Below, piece after piece: positions 54,651 through 63,705 of a stretch of 64,000 nt of DNA (positions within the stretch are counted from its first letter, which is position 1; each line of letters opens with the position of its first letter). Source of the stretch: CAIOZA01 sp964464375 (lineage in GTDB: Bacteria > Bacteroidota > Ignavibacteria > Kapaibacteriales > UBA2268); the NCBI GenBank assembly GCA_964464375.1, contig CAYXFU010000010.1, positions 41,848-105,847 of the forward strand, given 5' to 3'. Position numbers and translations under genes: made by a program. The notes under the pieces are model-generated. The model was given only the letters and a program-made list of their open reading frames with translations, searched no databases and was not told the origin of the DNA.

Positions 54651-54910
54651 TTTAAACATACATTAATTTTGTTTTGATTTATGTTAAACAGATTATATAT
54701 TTGTACTAGTTCTTTTGGCTGACATTTAATCTGTTTATTTCAGTTTCATTTGGTTTCATGTTTAAATATATTTCTTTGAAAGTAGCTCTAGCAGAGCAAT
54801 TAACAATAAATAATAAATTTTTCAAATTCAAATATGTTTTCATCTCCAAACTAAATTCTAATAAAAGTACGTTCGGTCACAAAAACAATGCTAACTATAA
54901 TGTTTAAATA
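54651..54910. promoter_or_regulatory. Putative operators, four ATGTTTAAA-type sites
   Basis: In the 280-bp divergent control region between repressor and early genes: TTTAAACAT (54651), ATGTTAAAC (54681), and identical ATGTTTAAATA at 54758-54768 and 54900-54910. The last is 36 bp before the first early start. Probably repressor or regulator sites; AT-rich background makes chance matches possible. Confidence 0.4.
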
Positions 54911-54945
54911 ATATGTATTACAAATCTATTAAAATTTTGTTAAAT

Positions 54946-55164
54946 ATGCAAGTTATTAATTCAAATATTAAATTAAAGTTCATAGAGTTCACTAAGAACT
55001 CATATTGTGAAATCGGTGAATATAAATTCTTCGGCGTTCGCTTATCGCGTCAGGACTACAATACATTAGTTTCTCTAAGCTTAGATTGTGGTCATAGTAA
55101 TTTAGCACAAACTATCAGAATGTTGATAAAATATGTAAACAGTGGAGGATTTAATGCAGTCTGA
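54946..55164 (+). CDS. Small ribbon-helix-helix-like protein, first early gene
   Basis: 72 aa from ATG 54946 (TTG/ATG starts at 54913 are upstream and less likely). VRLSRQDYNTLVSLSLDCGH then LAQTIRMLIKYV fits an Arc/MetJ-type strand-helix-helix. Could act as an early repressor. It overlaps the next gene by 11 nt. Confidence 0.6.
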   Translation: MQVINSNIKLKFIEFTKNSYCEIGEYKFFGVRLSRQDYNTLVSLSLDCGHSNLAQTIRMLIKYVNSGGFNAV

Positions 55165-55558
55165 AATTGTAAATTTAACTCAGATTAATAAAATTTTCGG
55201 TAAAAATATAGGTAGAGACCGGATTCTCGAATTATTGAATAATGGAATTATTAAATCTGCAAGAATAGGTGGAAAGCTCGTTTGTCGCCGTAGTACAATT
55301 GATGAATTTATTCATATGGTATTCGAAGAAGGATTCAGTTCCGATAAACTTGAAATTGTACCAGTACACAAAAAAGTAAAACAAGCTAAAGAAAAGTTTA
55401 ATCCTGAGCCTTCTTCTGAAGAGGGTGAAAAGAAGAAGAAAAAGGACAAAAAAATCAAATCGGAACCACTTACCGAGGCAGATCCCGAAAAAGAAAAAAT
55501 TCTCTCGAAAGAGAATGTTAAAAAAATACTTTCTAATATTCAGATGGGAAATATATAA
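55154..55558 (+). CDS. HTH_17-type DNA-binding protein with basic C-terminal tail
   Basis: 134 aa from ATG 55154 with GGAGGA upstream (the GTG at 55142 lies inside the SD region). N-terminal 60 residues: LTQINKIFGKNIGRDRILEL and KSARIGGKLVCRRSTIDEFI, an excisionase/MerR-like fold. The C-terminal half is Lys/Glu-rich and disordered (KKKKKDKK). Excisionase or early regulator. Confidence 0.7.
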   Translation: MQSEIVNLTQINKIFGKNIGRDRILELLNNGIIKSARIGGKLVCRRSTIDEFIHMVFEEGFSSDKLEIVPVHKKVKQAKEKFNPEPSSEEGEKKKKKDKKIKSEPLTEADPEKEKILSKENVKKILSNIQMGNI

Positions 55559-55560
55559 TC

Positions 55561-55722
55561 ATGAAAAAATACGATTTCTCAGAATCAGATTACCTTATAG
55601 AGAACGGTGAACTAAAACCATTGTTCCCTTTAAACACCACTGAAGATAAATCTTCTGCTCTTCCTTCACTGCCTTGGCTTATTCTATTACTATTAATTAT
55701 TTTCTTCCTCTTTTCCATTTAG
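55561..55722 (+). CDS. 53-aa tail-anchored small membrane protein
   Basis: ATG to TAG frame, 53 residues: a polar N-terminal 32 residues then a C-terminal hydrophobic helix (PWLILLLLIIFFLF). It fits exactly between its neighbours (2 bp after the HTH gene, 8 bp before the nuclease gene), which supports it as a real gene. Function unknown; small membrane proteins of phages often act in lysis timing or superinfection exclusion. Confidence 0.55.
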   Translation: MKKYDFSESDYLIENGELKPLFPLNTTEDKSSALPSLPWLILLLLIIFFLFSI

Positions 55723-55730
55723 GTGTTTTT

Positions 55731-56873
55731 ATGCTCGACGAACAACAGGCTGAATCCTGTCAGCCTCAATATTTGGATTTATCCAAATGCATTACTAAGC
55801 TACGTCCACTGTTCCGTACAACCGGACCCGGTGGTCGCTATTATTTTGATGTTGATCCTAAAGGCAATGTCAAACGTTATCCATCTGTAACAACAATACT
55901 GAATCACGTATTCCCAAAGTCTGAATACTTAATTAAGTGGATCGCTGAGCATGGCATCAAGCAGGCTGAGTTCCTCAAAATGAAAGCAGCTCACTACGGA
56001 ACGCTGATGCATATTTGTCTGTCCCAGTATCTTATGGATGGATACTTTTCTTTTGATTCTCTTCCTGGTCGCATCCAGACTTATATTTGGGACAACCGTA
56101 TCGACTTCGACACAAGTCTTTGGCTTCACGAATTGAAAAAAGACATTTTCGCTTTTGATAAGTTTTGTTTTGATTATCAAGTCAAACCCATTGCCATTGC
56201 TGTAATGCTAGCTTCATTGTCCTTGAATGTTGCCGGAGAACTTGATATCGTAGTGGAACTCACAATCGGAACCGGAGTGAACGGACTTGCCAAAAAGAAT
56301 GATTTAACTTATGATTCTTACGGAAATGTAAGAAGCGACAAGAGAATGAAAATCAATGCCATCGTTGATTTCAAAAGCGGAAGACACGGATTCTTCCCTC
56401 AGCACGAAGCTCAGCTCAAAATGTATGAACGTATGTGGAATGAAAACTTCCCAACAGTTCCGGTTACTCATGTCTTCAACTGGTCTCCTGATAATTGGGA
56501 AACAACTCCGGCTTATAAATTCAAGAATCAGTCAGCATCTCGGGAAGGTGTCAAAATCGATGATTATGTAAAATTCTTCAACATCGACAAAGATTCTGAG
56601 AAAACATTCTCATACACAAAATTCACCGGAGCATTAAAACTCGGTGAGAACAATGCCAAAAGCCTTGTCATCAATTCATTTGATGACAGAGCAAGAAAAT
56701 TCTCAGGCTGGAATTCTCCGGGAGTTGTGCAGGAAGTAAATCAATTTGACACAAGCAATCTTCCTGTTGTTTATTCAGATGATATTAAAAAGATTTTAAA
56801 ACAAGAAAAAGAAAAGTTAAATGATTCAACAAGTATTGTTGAACAATTCAAATCATTAATCCAAAATACATAG
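55731..56873 (+). CDS. PD-(D/E)XK nuclease (RecB/phage exonuclease family)
   Basis: 380 aa from ATG 55731. Metal-binding motifs: GELDIVVE (Glu170, Asp172), and IVDFKSG (Asp213, Lys215) followed by EAQLKMY, the usual PD-(D/E)XK order. The N-terminal region HAEF...HYGTLMHICLSQ carries the His of the family's first motif. Likely a 5'-3' exonuclease for recombination or replication of the element, next to a recombination-associated protein. Confidence 0.85.
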   Translation: MLDEQQAESCQPQYLDLSKCITKLRPLFRTTGPGGRYYFDVDPKGNVKRYPSVTTILNHVFPKSEYLIKWIAEHGIKQAEFLKMKAAHYGTLMHICLSQYLMDGYFSFDSLPGRIQTYIWDNRIDFDTSLWLHELKKDIFAFDKFCFDYQVKPIAIAVMLASLSLNVAGELDIVVELTIGTGVNGLAKKNDLTYDSYGNVRSDKRMKINAIVDFKSGRHGFFPQHEAQLKMYERMWNENFPTVPVTHVFNWSPDNWETTPAYKFKNQSASREGVKIDDYVKFFNIDKDSEKTFSYTKFTGALKLGENNAKSLVINSFDDRARKFSGWNSPGVVQEVNQFDTSNLPVVYSDDIKKILKQEKEKLNDSTSIVEQFKSLIQNT

Positions 56874-56880
56874 AGGTTTT

Positions 56881-57576
56881 ATGTTACAAAATGAATTAAT
56901 CACTCAGGAACAGCACAGATCTTTAGAAAAGTTCGAAGAAGCGAAAGGTCTTATCCTTGCTATCTCAGAGCAATGCAAGAACATCGTTGTTGTTGATTCT
57001 TCATCCGTGGATTCGGTAAGGGTTCTTCTGAAAAGTGCCAAACAAATTAGTACTATGATAGAAGAGAAACGGAAAGAAATCACAAAGCCAATATTGACTT
57101 TCAAATCCAATGTAGACAAATATGCAACTGATCTTACATTAGATCTTGATAATTCAGTCAAAGGTTTGAGAGGCAGATTGCTGAAATTTCTCGAAGAAGA
57201 AGAAGCCAAAAGATTAGCTGAACTCAGAATACTTGAGCAGGAGCGTGCAGCAAAAGAAAAAGAAAGACACGAAATGCAGGCGAAACTCAATGAACAAATC
57301 GTTGAAGGCAGTGTCGCAGTTACCGTAAATGATTCACAACAATTGATTAATATGAAGCATGACGAACTCGATATAGTCAGACAGCAGAAATCAATTGAAG
57401 AAACAAAATCGGGTGGTCTCTCAAGTTATTGGGATTTTAAAGTAACCAATCCGGAACTTGTTCCTCTCGCTTATCTAATCGTAGATGAAAAAGCAATCAA
57501 AGCTGCTATTAAAGCAGGTGTCAGAGAAATACCTGGAGTTACTATCTTTCAGGATAATCGGTTAGTCGTAAGATAA
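56881..57576 (+). CDS. Phage recombination-associated coiled-coil protein
   Basis: 231 aa. N-terminal coiled coil (about 20-130) with many Glu/Lys, then SYWDFKVTNPELVPLAYLIV and KAIKAAIKAGVREIPGVTIF, a C-terminal pattern often found in phage proteins beside single-strand annealing or exonuclease genes. Follows the exonuclease by 7 bp. Biochemical role unknown. Confidence 0.7.
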   Translation: MLQNELITQEQHRSLEKFEEAKGLILAISEQCKNIVVVDSSSVDSVRVLLKSAKQISTMIEEKRKEITKPILTFKSNVDKYATDLTLDLDNSVKGLRGRLLKFLEEEEAKRLAELRILEQERAAKEKERHEMQAKLNEQIVEGSVAVTVNDSQQLINMKHDELDIVRQQKSIEETKSGGLSSYWDFKVTNPELVPLAYLIVDEKAIKAAIKAGVREIPGVTIFQDNRLVVR

Positions 57577-57606
57577 TTTTAAATCAATAATATTAAAGGA
57601 AGCATA

Positions 57607-58236
57607 ATGGGAGCAGTTTTTTATGATCAAATCAGTCTTATTTATTGCAGTATCATCGCACCGAAAGACATTCAGGATCGCCGTGGTCTGATTTTCTGCA
57701 AATCAAAGCAACAGTACATCAACGCACTCGACGGTTATCTTACAAAAGTTGAAAGAGAAGATGGTGAATATGAGGGTCAGGAAACTCATAAATTAAAATT
57801 CTTTCTGAGAGAGCACAACAGCTCTGACACTTGGGTTCTATCCTGCGGTCGTCGTTCGTTTTTCACCCGTTCAATTCTTAATTGCCTTGCTAATCTTGAT
57901 CAGATCGGATGGGTAAGACTTACTCCTTACCTTTCGGAAGATCCTAAAACAGGCAAGAAGTTCATTCATGGTGCAGTTAGGCATGATATTAATTTTACAA
58001 ATCTTGGATTAAGTGATTCTTATAAAGTCAAGAAAAAGTATAATTGGAGCGAAATTCCCGTTCTCGAAACACTTCAGGTCCAATTAAAATCAGGCAAGAC
58101 AAAGGAAGAACTTGATTCATCGGCAAGAGATGAATTCTTTGAAAACCTTATAGATGAACTAATGGAAAAACTAAATAATCGCAGTAACCAGATTCCTTTC
58201 GAGGAGGAATCAGTCAAAGCAAACATTTCTTTCTAA
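57607..58236 (+). CDS. Phage protein of unknown function, possibly OB-fold/ssDNA-binding
   Basis: 209 aa with strong SD (AAGGAAG). Beta-rich with alternating strands (LIFCKSKQQYINALDGYLTK, TWVLSCGRRS, WVRLTPYLSED), ending in an acidic tail, as in ssDNA-binding proteins. The position between the nuclease and primase genes supports this, but I see no diagnostic motif. Confidence 0.55.
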   Translation: MGAVFYDQISLIYCSIIAPKDIQDRRGLIFCKSKQQYINALDGYLTKVEREDGEYEGQETHKLKFFLREHNSSDTWVLSCGRRSFFTRSILNCLANLDQIGWVRLTPYLSEDPKTGKKFIHGAVRHDINFTNLGLSDSYKVKKKYNWSEIPVLETLQVQLKSGKTKEELDSSARDEFFENLIDELMEKLNNRSNQIPFEEESVKANISF

Positions 58237-58297
58237 GCAGCAAACAGCATAACGGATTTTAAATAACTGAATTATAACGCTCTACGCGGGGGATACA

Positions 58298-58507
58298 ATG
58301 TTCATACCTGTGATGTCTGCGGACATCAACTATATTAGTTCGAGAACAATCGAAGCTATCAAATTTATAAAGAATAGATCAAAAAAAATAGAAATTCACT
58401 GCCAGACAAATTCAGGACTTTGGTACGAAATAAATACCGGGGACAGTATCACTGACATTGATTCCGCACACCATTGGTGCGATGTGCATATTAGTAATTT
58501 AGACTGA
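58298..58507 (+). CDS. Small phage protein of unknown function
   Basis: 69 aa, GGGGGA before ATG 58298. Includes RTIEAIKFIKNRSKKIEIH and a Cys/His/Trp-containing end (HHWCDVHIS). No family recognised. Confidence 0.55.
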   Translation: MFIPVMSADINYISSRTIEAIKFIKNRSKKIEIHCQTNSGLWYEINTGDSITDIDSAHHWCDVHISNLD

Positions 58508-58553
58508 TTCTTAATAGTTCTTTTTCTTTAATTTCATATTTAAATACTAAAAA

Positions 58554-61040
58554 ATGAAACTCTCAATCAACGATAACATCATCAATAAAGGCGATCCGCG
58601 AACATCAGGTTGGAGGAATGCAAATCTTAATATCGACCAATTGATTGATCATATCGTTAAACGAGGTTGTGCGTGGAGTCCCGGCATAATGTCTGAAACA
58701 GCGGGGGGAAAAAAGCCGTCTGTTTCAGACATCGTCGGAGCAATTCTCTTAGCCGTCGATATCGACAATTCAATCAAAACTCACGATAAAGCAAGCGGAA
58801 AATATAATGACCGGGTGAAAACACTTGCTGAAGGTTATCTTCCGCTTGACATCGCAATAGCCGATCCGTGGCTAAGAACAAATGCAATTTTCCTATACGA
58901 AACTCCTTCATCAACCGTAGATTGGAACAGATTTCGTATCGTGTTTTTATTAAACTCTGTGATTGATGATCCTTCTTATTATTCCGAAATAGCAACAGCC
59001 TTCATCGAAAAATTCGGTGCTGATAAATCATGCAAAAACATCGACCGATTCTTCTTCGGCTGTAAAAATGCGAAGTTTGAGAAATTCTCTGATAAACCTC
59101 TTCGCCTAAAAATTATGGCTTCGGTGATGAATTCATCTGTTGAAGAAGAATCTGAAATTAACGAGTACAAAACTCATGGAAGTAATGGCGATCTAACTTC
59201 CGATCAGGTTGCCGAAATATTGAAATACATCGATGGTGAAAGTTTGTCCTACGACGAATGGTTCAGAGTAGTGTCAGCCATTGGTAACTTCTTCGATGAA
59301 TCAACTGCCGTAAATCTTGTTGAAAACTGGTCTCCTGATAAAACAGTCGGTACTCAGTACAAAATCAAACATCGTGCTTCAAAGCCTGGTATCGGTTCAG
59401 TAATCTACTTCGCAAAAAGAGCAGGATTTGATTCAAAGGCATTTTATCGCTCAATTCCAAAAGCCAAATCTGATGTTGCAGTTGATCAGAATGGTCAAAT
59501 TGTTCCTGTAAGGGTTGAAATTAATCTGCCTACTGACTGCATATTTTGGTTTGAAGAGGAGACTGGTATCAGACCAATTAAATTAAAATTGAATATAAAT
59601 AAAACCAGATTAATTAATTTCCTGAATCACTTTGGTTTTTATAAATACTGGTTAAGTCCATCGGTATCTACTTTCGTTAAGTTATCAGAAAATATCCTTG
59701 AAGAAACAATACCTGAGAAAATGCTTGATTTCATCCATGATTTTGTCCGTTCACTTCCGTCGCAAATATCTGATAATTTCACAAGACCTAACCTGACTGA
59801 ACTATTGCTCCAGAAAGTACACGTAATTAATCAAAAAGAGTATCTGGCATCAGTTAGATCCCTTCCGGATAACTTTGTAACTGATGAAGAAAAGAATATG
59901 ACTTTCTTCTTCCAAAATGGTTGTGTCAAAGTTACTGATACTACTGCCGAAATAGTTGATTACAAAACTCTTAATGGTTTTGTATGGAAGAATCAGATTT
60001 CTAAACATGATATTGAACTTTATCCAATCGATGAATCACTTGACACAAATTTTTGTATGTTCAGCAAATTTATTAGTTATGTATGTTCAGTAAAAAATCC
60101 TGATGCACCCGATGACAGGAAAGCCAGGCTTCTTGATTTACAAAGGTTCAAATCGTTAATGTCTGCACTTGGCTATCTTCTGCACACTTATAAAGACCCT
60201 ACAATTACAAAAGCAGTTATCTTCTGCGAAGAGAAAATTGCATATAACGATGAATCAAACGGTAGAAGCGGAAAAGGGCTCACGTCGGTTGCACTTGGCT
60301 ATCTGAGAAACCGGACTCCTATTTCAGGAAAGAAGATTGATTTCCGTGACAGATTCGCTTTTCAGGAGGTAACAGCAGCAACCCAATTATTATCGTTTGA
60401 AGACACCAGGAAGGATTTTAATCTTGAATCTATATTTAATATCCTAACCGAAGGTCTTGTCGTTGAACTCAAAGGAAAGAAAGCCTTTACTATTCCTTAT
60501 GATAAGTCTCCAAAGGTTATCGTTTCAACTAATTATGTAATTGCTAACGATTCTGATTCTTACAGAGCCAGAAAGTTTGAGATTGAGTTTTCTGATTATT
60601 TTACAGCTGATTATACACCCAAACATGAATTCGGCACCATGCTATTCGAAAAGGGCTGGACTGATAACAAAACAGAATGGGATAAATTCTTCTCCTTTTT
60701 AATCGCCTGCTGCTGCTTTTATCTAAAAAATGGTCTGATTCAATATACACCCAAAAATATAAATGAGAGAAAACTCAAATCGAAAGTTCCTGATGAATTT
60801 CTTGAATATGCCATTGATATTTTATCCGATATACATTCCGGAGAAAGGATTTATAAAGACGATATTTACAAGAATTTCACTGACAAGAATAAATTTTATG
60901 CATCCGGAAGTAAAACTGCAATTCCTCAGAGAAAGACCACAAAATGGTTCGAAGATGTGATGGATTTCAAAAATATCAATTATGTTCATGATCGTACTGG
61001 TGTTAGAAGTGAAAGAAGGTCATCGTGGACAATAGAGTAA
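58554..61040 (+). CDS. Primase-helicase (AEP-like primase, PriCT-2, SF3-like helicase)
   Basis: 828 aa. The N-terminal part (about 1-210) has the arrangement of prim-pol proteins (LLAVDIDN acidic motif, FRIVFLL, FFGCKNAKF). Residues about 215-290 match PriCT-2 (VAEILKYIDGESLSYDEWFR, PGIGSVIYFAK). The C-terminal motor has a P-loop (NGRSGKG, 569-575) and Walker B-like LLSFEDTR. Expected to initiate and drive element DNA replication. An iteron-like region follows directly, as in plasmid/phage origins. Confidence 0.85.
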   Translation: MKLSINDNIINKGDPRTSGWRNANLNIDQLIDHIVKRGCAWSPGIMSETAGGKKPSVSDIVGAILLAVDIDNSIKTHDKASGKYNDRVKTLAEGYLPLDIAIADPWLRTNAIFLYETPSSTVDWNRFRIVFLLNSVIDDPSYYSEIATAFIEKFGADKSCKNIDRFFFGCKNAKFEKFSDKPLRLKIMASVMNSSVEEESEINEYKTHGSNGDLTSDQVAEILKYIDGESLSYDEWFRVVSAIGNFFDESTAVNLVENWSPDKTVGTQYKIKHRASKPGIGSVIYFAKRAGFDSKAFYRSIPKAKSDVAVDQNGQIVPVRVEINLPTDCIFWFEEETGIRPIKLKLNINKTRLINFLNHFGFYKYWLSPSVSTFVKLSENILEETIPEKMLDFIHDFVRSLPSQISDNFTRPNLTELLLQKVHVINQKEYLASVRSLPDNFVTDEEKNMTFFFQNGCVKVTDTTAEIVDYKTLNGFVWKNQISKHDIELYPIDESLDTNFCMFSKFISYVCSVKNPDAPDDRKARLLDLQRFKSLMSALGYLLHTYKDPTITKAVIFCEEKIAYNDESNGRSGKGLTSVALGYLRNRTPISGKKIDFRDRFAFQEVTAATQLLSFEDTRKDFNLESIFNILTEGLVVELKGKKAFTIPYDKSPKVIVSTNYVIANDSDSYRARKFEIEFSDYFTADYTPKHEFGTMLFEKGWTDNKTEWDKFFSFLIACCCFYLKNGLIQYTPKNINERKLKSKVPDEFLEYAIDILSDIHSGERIYKDDIYKNFTDKNKFYASGSKTAIPQRKTTKWFEDVMDFKNINYVHDRTGVRSERRSSWTIE

Positions 61041-61060
61041 AAATTGGAGTTTTTGGGCTC

Positions 61061-61332
61061 CGTACCACTATCTCTAATGGTACGGGAGACCGTTGTTGGT
61101 TTTCTAATGGCACAGGGTTGACGCTCTGGATCTTATTCTACAACTTGGTACCATTATCCCATTAACTTTTTGTAATTGAAAAGAAAAAAAAATAATATAT
61201 ATATTATAAGTAAGAATAAATATGAATAAGTGATTATGTATATAATAGCAAATACAGAAATGGGAAATCGTAATGGTACGGACAGATAAAAGCTTGCAGA
61301 TCAGCCACCAATGCCACGAAACAGTGCCATTA
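61061..61332. other. Putative replication origin: TAATGG(T/C)AC iterons and AT-rich block
   Basis: TAATGGTAC or TAATGGCAC at 61075, 61105 and 61271, and reverse complements at 61147-61156 and 61324-61332. The first forms a hairpin with CCGTACCA at 61060-61067. Between lies an A/T-only stretch near 61180-61210. The region 61041-61375 has no gene and follows the primase-helicase, so it is a likely replication origin or a regulatory site cluster. Confidence 0.5.
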
Positions 61333-61375
61333 AAAAAAATAGCTGATAAAGGGACAATAGTGGGCATGAATTTTT

Positions 61376-61900
61376 ATGAGAATTGACCTTTTTGATGATA
61401 ATGTTAAAAATGATTCTGGTTTTATTCCATTAAACCCGGAATATTTGAGTACAAAAACCGAACAGCCAAAGGAAGAAAACCCTATTGCAGAAATTCAAAA
61501 AACTGAAATTTCAAAAGAATTACCAGATTCAAAACATCCTTTATTCTTAGAAGCACTTTTAGAAAAAGAAGATAAAACTTCAACAGATCCTCTTAAAAAT
61601 TACGATTATTTTTTACCGGAAATTCAAGAGAATCCAACAGACAAGATTTTCTCAAATTATGAGAAATTTGATCAAGAACAAATTAAATACTGGAAGGACC
61701 TTTACGGTTGGCAACCCGAACTGATCGAAAGAGTAGTTATCGACAGAATGTTGATTGCTGAAAACCTGGAGAAGAATCCGGTAAACACAACGAAATGTCT
61801 AAATAAACTATTTAAAGCGCAATATGCAGGTTATGTAGAAAATCCTTACTACGATCGGCATGCGTACACTTTTAACTTTTACGACTATAATTATGCTTAG
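61376..61900 (+). CDS. Phage protein of unknown function
   Basis: 174 aa, acidic and Pro/Glu/Lys-rich first half, then aromatic-rich helices (KDLYGWQPELIERVVID and YYDRHAYTFNFYDYNYA at the end). The next gene starts inside its 3' end (overlap 8 nt). Unknown function; may be a loading or adaptor protein for the helicase. Confidence 0.6.
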   Translation: MRIDLFDDNVKNDSGFIPLNPEYLSTKTEQPKEENPIAEIQKTEISKELPDSKHPLFLEALLEKEDKTSTDPLKNYDYFLPEIQENPTDKIFSNYEKFDQEQIKYWKDLYGWQPELIERVVIDRMLIAENLEKNPVNTTKCLNKLFKAQYAGYVENPYYDRHAYTFNFYDYNYA

Positions 61901-63164
61901 ACCATATCAAACCAAAATAGCTAATAAAGCTTTCCAAATCCTTAGTGATTTGAAAATTGTTTATCTCTCACTTGAAATGAGAGTTGGAAAAACACTTATT
62001 GCACTTGAAACTGCGAACTTGTGTGGAGCAGAAAGCGTACTCTTCATCACAAAGAAAAAAGCAATATCATCAATAGAAAAAGATTTTAAAAGAGAAGATA
62101 ATTTCAGATTCCGTCTGAATGTCGTTAATTACGAACAGGTCCACAAATGCGATCCCAGTGATTACGATCTGATTATCGTTGATGAAGCTCACAGCCTTGG
62201 TAAATACCCGAAGCCTAGCCTTAGAACAAAACGAATCCGAAAAATAGTAGGGGAGAAGAAACTCATTCTTCTTTCCGGAACACCGTCACCCGAAAGTTAC
62301 TCTCAACTTTTCCATCAATTCTGGGTATCTGATCATTCGCCATTTGACGAATCGAATTTCTATAAATGGGCAAAAGCAGGTTATGTAAAAGTCAAAGAAG
62401 TTTATCGAAACGGCTTCAAACTGAATGATTACAGCAATGCTGACCAAACTTACATCATGGAATTGCTGAATCAGTATTTTATTAACTTCACACGTGAAGA
62501 AGCAGGGTTTACTCAATCTGAAGTGATCGAGAAAGTTATTAAACTGCCTTGCCCGCCACAAATCACACAAATGGTTAGTACCCTTCTCCGAGATCGTTAT
62601 TATGCGTTTGTCGATGGAACTGAAATCCTTTGCGACAGTGCATTGAAACTTCAATCGAAAATTCATCAGGTATTTTCCGGAACCGTTAAAACAGAAACCG
62701 GAGAATATAAAATACTTTCACCGTACAAAGCAGAATTTATCAAGAAGCATTACATCGACACCAGAATCGCAATCTTCTATAAATTCGTAGCAGAAGGAGA
62801 AATACTAAGAAAAATGTTTGCCGGAGAATACACAGAAGATCCGATGGCTTACGATCAGTTCAAATCCAGAATCTTTTTATCTCAAATCCAGACAGGATCT
62901 ATGGGAATATCGCTCGCATCTGCCGACATTCTGATATTCTATAATATCGACTTCTCAGCCGTTCAGTATTGGCAGGCTCGCTCAAGACTCCAGACATTGA
63001 ACAGAATTTCTCCGCCAATTGTTCATTGGCTCTTTTCCGACATTGGGATTGAACATAAAATCATGAATGTCATAATCAAAAAGAAAAGCTATACAACCAA
63101 ATATTTTAAGAAAGATTTTCTAAATGGAACAAAAGATACAGACCAAGATAATCAACTATCTTAA
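61893..63164 (+). CDS. SF2 (DEAH/SNF2-like) phage helicase
   Basis: 423 aa from ATG 61893 (MLRPYQTKIANKAF). Q-motif-like RPYQ, Walker A LEMRVGKT (27-34), DEAH box IVDEAHSLG (97-100), LSGTPSPESY, and the C-terminal lobe with QTGSMGISLASADILIFYN and QARSRLQ (motifs V-VI). Compact phage-type helicase, probably involved in replication or recombination. Confidence 0.9.
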   Translation: MLRPYQTKIANKAFQILSDLKIVYLSLEMRVGKTLIALETANLCGAESVLFITKKKAISSIEKDFKREDNFRFRLNVVNYEQVHKCDPSDYDLIIVDEAHSLGKYPKPSLRTKRIRKIVGEKKLILLSGTPSPESYSQLFHQFWVSDHSPFDESNFYKWAKAGYVKVKEVYRNGFKLNDYSNADQTYIMELLNQYFINFTREEAGFTQSEVIEKVIKLPCPPQITQMVSTLLRDRYYAFVDGTEILCDSALKLQSKIHQVFSGTVKTETGEYKILSPYKAEFIKKHYIDTRIAIFYKFVAEGEILRKMFAGEYTEDPMAYDQFKSRIFLSQIQTGSMGISLASADILIFYNIDFSAVQYWQARSRLQTLNRISPPIVHWLFSDIGIEHKIMNVIIKKKSYTTKYFKKDFLNGTKDTDQDNQLS

Positions 63165-63399
63165 GAGCCAAAATATCTATCTAATAAAGACAATCCGTGT
63201 ATCGAAGAATGGAGTTCCGGACTTGATATGTTGTATCAACGGATTGTTCTTTGCCTTTGAAATTAAAGATGTTAAAAGTAAAGCAACACCACTGCAAACG
63301 GCTAATATTATACAAATCCAAACCTGTGGTGGTTATGCTTTTGTAGTACATTCGGTGGATGAAGTTAAAGAAATTTTACATAAATGCTTTGGTGAATAA
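63124..63399 (+). CDS. VRR-NUC domain nuclease
   Basis: 91 aa, a single VRR-NUC domain: GVPDLICCINGLFFAFEIKD (catalytic Asp, Glu, Lys) and PLQTANIIQIQTCGGYAFVV. Stand-alone phage VRR-NUC proteins act as nicking or flap nucleases. Start lies within the helicase 3' end, overlapping 41 nt. Confidence 0.92.
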   Translation: MEQKIQTKIINYLKSQNIYLIKTIRVSKNGVPDLICCINGLFFAFEIKDVKSKATPLQTANIIQIQTCGGYAFVVHSVDEVKEILHKCFGE

Positions 63400-63705
63400 A
63401 TGAAAGATACAGATGAAATATTAGTTGGTCAATTACTATACTCAGACTTATCAGATAACATGAAATTGATATCCGACATATCGGGATTGGATTTTACCAA
63501 AACCCTAATGTTAAACCACGGTGGCGGTCAGCTGTATATACCATGTCTTAAATATGTTCGACCGTTAATCAAGCGTTTCTTGAAAGAAAATATCAAAACA
63601 GGCTCATATCAGGAGTTATTGTGCCTTTCAAAAGACATGGATGTATCGGTTGAGTACCTTAGTATTCTGATAAGGGAGATATATACAAAAAGTAGCAAAG
63701 TATAA
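63400..63705 (+). CDS. Mor-like transcription activator
   Basis: 101 aa. The Mor/C family shows as NHGGGQLYIPCLKYVRPLIK (Gly-rich turn before YIP) with a C-terminal helix-turn-helix (VSVEYLSILIREIY). In phage Mu, Mor activates middle/late genes. Begins directly after the VRR-NUC stop. It presumably acts on the promoter region to its right. Confidence 0.85.
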   Translation: MKDTDEILVGQLLYSDLSDNMKLISDISGLDFTKTLMLNHGGGQLYIPCLKYVRPLIKRFLKENIKTGSYQELLCLSKDMDVSVEYLSILIREIYTKSSKV

